Below, one piece after another: positions 62,199 to 64,000 of a stretch of 64,000 nucleotides of DNA. The notes under the pieces were generated by a model. The model was not told the DNA's origin. It searched no databases and saw only the letters and a list, made by a program, of their open reading frames with translations. Origin of the DNA: Paenibacillus pabuli NBRC 13638. Its GTDB lineage: Bacteria; Bacillota; Bacilli; Paenibacillales; Paenibacillaceae. The translations under genes and the position numbers were made by a program. Every line of letters begins with the position of its first letter. The first letter of the stretch is position 1. The stretch lies in contig NZ_BCNM01000002.1 in the NCBI RefSeq assembly GCF_001514495.1, positions 330,781 through 394,780 on the forward strand, read 5' to 3'.

Positions 62199-62576
62199 TC
62201 ATTCTTTTGGTTGAAATGCTCCTAACTCATTTCCAAATGGGTCTGTAAACTTAATTACCCATCCAAACCCATGATCTTCATATAGTCTTATCTTTACATC
62301 ATGTGTTTGCAACGTTGTGTGTAATAATTCAATGTCCTTCGTTAGAAACATAAATGATGGCATAGGAAAACCATCATTGGACAACCATAATGTCTTATCA
62401 TTTTTCGAACTGAAGTGAAGCATCAGTACGGGGCCTGAATTGAATTTCATCCATGCTGCGTGAGGATAAACTGTCAGTGTTTCTAACCCTAACACTTCAC
62501 TGTACCATCCTACTGCCTGATCAACGTCTTTAACAGGTATTTGAACATGATCAACATTCTCAATCAAGTTATTCAA
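62199..62576 (-). CDS. VOC-superfamily (glyoxalase/bleomycin-resistance-like) protein
   Basis: 125 residues. VDHVQIPVKDVDQAVGWYSE, VLGL and FTDPFGNELGAFQ are the VOC fold signatures with probable metal ligands H9-type and E near the end. Such small proteins either bind antibiotics or catalyse lyase-type reactions. TTG start with GGAGGG upstream. Bounded by the complete site at 62623. Confidence 0.88.
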   Translation of the reverse strand: MNNLIENVDHVQIPVKDVDQAVGWYSEVLGLETLTVYPHAAWMKFNSGPVLMLHFSSKNDKTLWLSNDGFPMPSFMFLTKDIELLHTTLQTHDVKIRLYEDHGFGWVIKFTDPFGNELGAFQPKE

Positions 62577-62622
62577 AGAACTTCCCTCCTGGGTTTCGTG
62601 TTTTTCAGGGTTTAGCCAGTTT

Positions 62623-62736
62623 CATATAACGTTTCTGTATTCATGAACCCCGAAGGGGTTGTCTGCTGAAACTCCTCCCGAAATACCTCGCGCAGACCAA
62701 GGCTCCAAGGAGCATCGCTTGAATATTATGTTATAT
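62623..62736 (-). repeat. attC-like cassette site
   Basis: CATATAAC ... GTTATAT. Outer arm TATTCA/TGAATAT; arms AACCCCGAAGGGGTT, GTCTGC...GCAGAC, GCTCC-aa-GGAGC. Confidence 0.9.
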
Positions 62737-62808
62737 TGTGGAAATGCTTCTTCAAAATTGCTTACTAATCCGCTCTTTTTCAGTACTCTTTTTATTTTGA
62801 TTCATCTT

Positions 62809-62863
62809 TTGAAATGTGTTATCATATTCTTAAATAAAGACCAAGTGCAGCGAACACTTGGTC
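62809..62863 (+). promoter_or_regulatory. Promoter and hairpin of a candidate antitoxin RNA
   Basis: TTGAAA (62809-62814), 16 bases, TAAATA (62831-62836), followed at once by a hairpin GACCAAGTG/CACTTGGTC (62839-62863). The transcript would run toward and across the 3' end of the minus-strand toxin gene, as RatA does for TxpA. Not shown experimentally. Confidence 0.5.
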
Positions 62864-62911
62864 AGTACAATTGGCTTGGATGGTTTATCCCTTCTTAGTC
62901 AAGTCAGGACA

Positions 62912-62949
62912 AAAACCCACCTTTGGCTGTCAACCTTGGGGTGGGTTTT
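62912..62949 (-). terminator. Terminator of the toxin gene
   Basis: AAAACCCACC pairs with GGTGGGTTTT at the stop codon of the toxin ORF. Confidence 0.8.
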
Positions 62950-63041
62950 CACTTTCTCTTGTTGTTATTGATATACGTTAAAAGTGCAAGAATAAATGTT
63001 CCAAATAACAGCATCAGAGTCATTGCATCTTTCACTTCCAT
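62949..63041 (-). CDS. Holin-like type I toxin
   Basis: 30 residues: MEVKDAMTLMLLFGTFILAL then LTYINNNKRK. A short membrane helix with charged ends, matching the TxpA/BsrH-like holin-like toxin family of Bacillota. A perfect AAAGGAGGTGA lies before ATG. The toxin, its terminator and a convergent promoter form the TxpA/RatA layout of a type I toxin-antitoxin pair. It occupies its own cassette between sites at 62623 and 63187; such pairs can stabilise cassette arrays. Confidence 0.82.
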   Translation of the reverse strand: MEVKDAMTLMLLFGTFILALLTYINNNKRK

Positions 63042-63186
63042 GGTTTCACCTCCTTTCGAAGGGAAACCATACCCACCCAAGATTCAATTGTATCTATATT
63101 TTACCTGTATTGACATCTGCGCACAAGCGTTCTTATCTGCTTTCTTATACTTTTCTTAAATCCTATTTATTGTCCATCATTTCTAT

Positions 63187-63340
63187 CACATAACGTTTTG
63201 CATTCATGACGCACCACTCCCTTAAGGACCCGGAGGGTCCTTAAGGGAGTGGTGGTGGGTCCGCCTGAGGCTGCTTCTTCGTGGATACCCTCGGGCGGAC
63301 CGAGGGGCGTAAGCCCAGAAGCGTGAATGCGGTGTTATAT
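63187..63340 (-). repeat. attC-like cassette site
   Basis: CACATAAC ... GTTATAT. Outer arm GCATTCA/TGAATGC (both strands changed relative to TATTCA/TGAATA). Arm 1 is a long perfect stem ACCACTCCCTTAAGGACC/GGTCCTTAAGGGAGTGGT; arm 2 GGTCCGCC...GGGCGGACC; arm 3 GGGC-gtaa-GCCC. Confidence 0.93.
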
Positions 63341-63394
63341 GATTTCAGTGTCTTCTTCGATACACAAACAGACTGTCTTGCATTCTTTGTTTCC

Positions 63395-63820
63395 TTATGA
63401 ACTTACTTCTGTAAAAATCTTATTCTTACTCATCTTAACTTGTTCAATCATATGCCCAATATTTCCTTCACCTGCAAACAACGACATATCAAAGAAATCT
63501 TTATTAAGGTCGGACCAGTATAATTCATTTTCATCCCCAGAGACCATCACACCATACTTCAACTTGCCAACATAAACTTCCACATAACAATCTTGAAAAT
63601 AGTATTTAAAATCCATTAAATGATGTAGAACAATATCTTTATCAGATATGCCAGTCTCTTCAAGTAGTTCTCTATAAGCTGCCGTAATACCCGATTCTCC
63701 GCGCTCAATTTTACCGCCTACAAGATTACTCAGACCTTTGTATGGATTTCTTAATCGCTTGCACATAAGTAATTTATCCATATCCTTGTTATAAATCATG
63801 AGCACATTATACCCTTGCAC
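63395..63820 (-). CDS. Nudix hydrolase (8-oxo-dGTP-type)
   Basis: 141 residues. Nudix box GGKIERGESGITAAYREL followed by LEETG; MIYNKDMDKLLMCKRLRNPY resembles MutT-like enzymes. Hydrolyses a nucleoside triphosphate or similar; substrate unknown. AGGAGG precedes GTG at 63820. A cassette between sites at 63187 and 63885. Confidence 0.88.
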   Translation of the reverse strand: MQGYNVLMIYNKDMDKLLMCKRLRNPYKGLSNLVGGKIERGESGITAAYRELLEETGISDKDIVLHHLMDFKYYFQDCYVEVYVGKLKYGVMVSGDENELYWSDLNKDFFDMSLFAGEGNIGHMIEQVKMSKNKIFTEVSS

Positions 63821-63884
63821 TTTACATCCTCCTAAAGACCTTTAATATTTTCTGTTTGTGGAATTTCATGTATTGCGCTGATTT

Positions 63885-64000
63885 CCGATAACGTTCTTGT
63901 ATTCATGGGGTCCGACAAAGTCGGATGTGTCCGGCAGATTCTGCTTACCTGAATTACCTCTGGCCGGTACCAAGGGCATCAACCCGCAGCATGAATACCC
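63885..64000 (-). repeat. attC-like cassette site, cut by the window edge
   Basis: CCGATAACGTTCTTGTATTC ... GCAGCATGAATACC. Outer arm TATTCATG/CATGAATA; arms TCCGAC-aaa-GTCGGA, CCGGC..GCCGG and AAGGGCATCAACCC. The right R box lies beyond the edge, so the array continues. Confidence 0.88.

Noticed and set aside
18600..64000. Cassette sites as simple terminators or REP elements
   Set aside because: They have no T tracts, keep fixed R boxes at both ends and a three-arm structure, and lie in one orientation relative to genes. A terminator role in addition is not excluded.
1..64000. tRNA or rRNA genes, insertion-sequence transposases
   Set aside because: Read for cloverleaf tRNA signatures (GGTTCRANTCC) and transposase motifs; none was found that I could support.

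Overview
The window looks like chromosome of a Paenibacillus-type Bacillota. The signs are two LplB/LplC-type carbohydrate ABC transporters, a YesM/YesN-type two-component pair, a FusB-family EF-G-binding protein, a Cu-amine-oxidase-N-like secreted protein, strong AGGAGG ribosome sites and Fur/GntR/LacI-type regulation. This assignment is inferred from gene content; no rRNA or marker gene is present.

Layout. 1-18.3 kb is backbone: an aldo/keto reductase with its MerR regulator, two Nudix genes, HxlR with a divergent flavodoxin-fold oxidoreductase, a FusB-like gene, and a sugar-uptake locus (two permeases facing a kinase, a response regulator and a binding lipoprotein). 18.6-31.1 kb is a run of AT-rich, mostly unknown minus-strand genes, each separated from the next by a structured site of about 95-190 bp. 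31.1-42.2 kb has integrase and AraC relics, a WXG100/lipase/lipoprotein group resembling a type VII secreted lipase system, a Fur-controlled siderophore uptake operon and small genes. 42.3-44.8 kb is a second cassette stretch. 45-51.6 kb is a sugar uptake operon with a Gfo/Idh/MocA oxidoreductase and a LacI regulator. 51.9-54.4 kb holds isolated cassette remnants beside a RES-like gene. 54.6-59.6 kb is a further sugar ABC operon with a GntR/LacI-type regulator. 59.9-64 kb is a third cassette stretch that runs off the right edge.

The main discovery candidate is an integron-like system. The intergenic sites begin with TAACG and end with GTTA, carry inner arms of the type TATTCACG/CGTGAATA with unequal unpaired spacers, and enclose three hairpins, so a folded strand would form a cloverleaf. 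The hairpin sequences differ from site to site but stay complementary, which points to structure-based recognition as in integron attC sites. All cassette genes lie on the minus strand, start about 20-60 bases after a site and end just before the next. One intact tyrosine recombinase (27343-28458), with an N-terminal HARP-like segment and no visible IntI-specific insertion, sits in the same orientation as the cassettes. A deleted copy lies at 31.1-31.4 kb. Cassette cargo includes AbiH, a HEPN-like protein, a predicted PD-(D/E)XK-like protein, acetyltransferases, a VOC protein, a Nudix hydrolase and a holin-like type I toxin with a candidate antisense promoter. I cannot search the literature or databases, so novelty is not claimed as proven.
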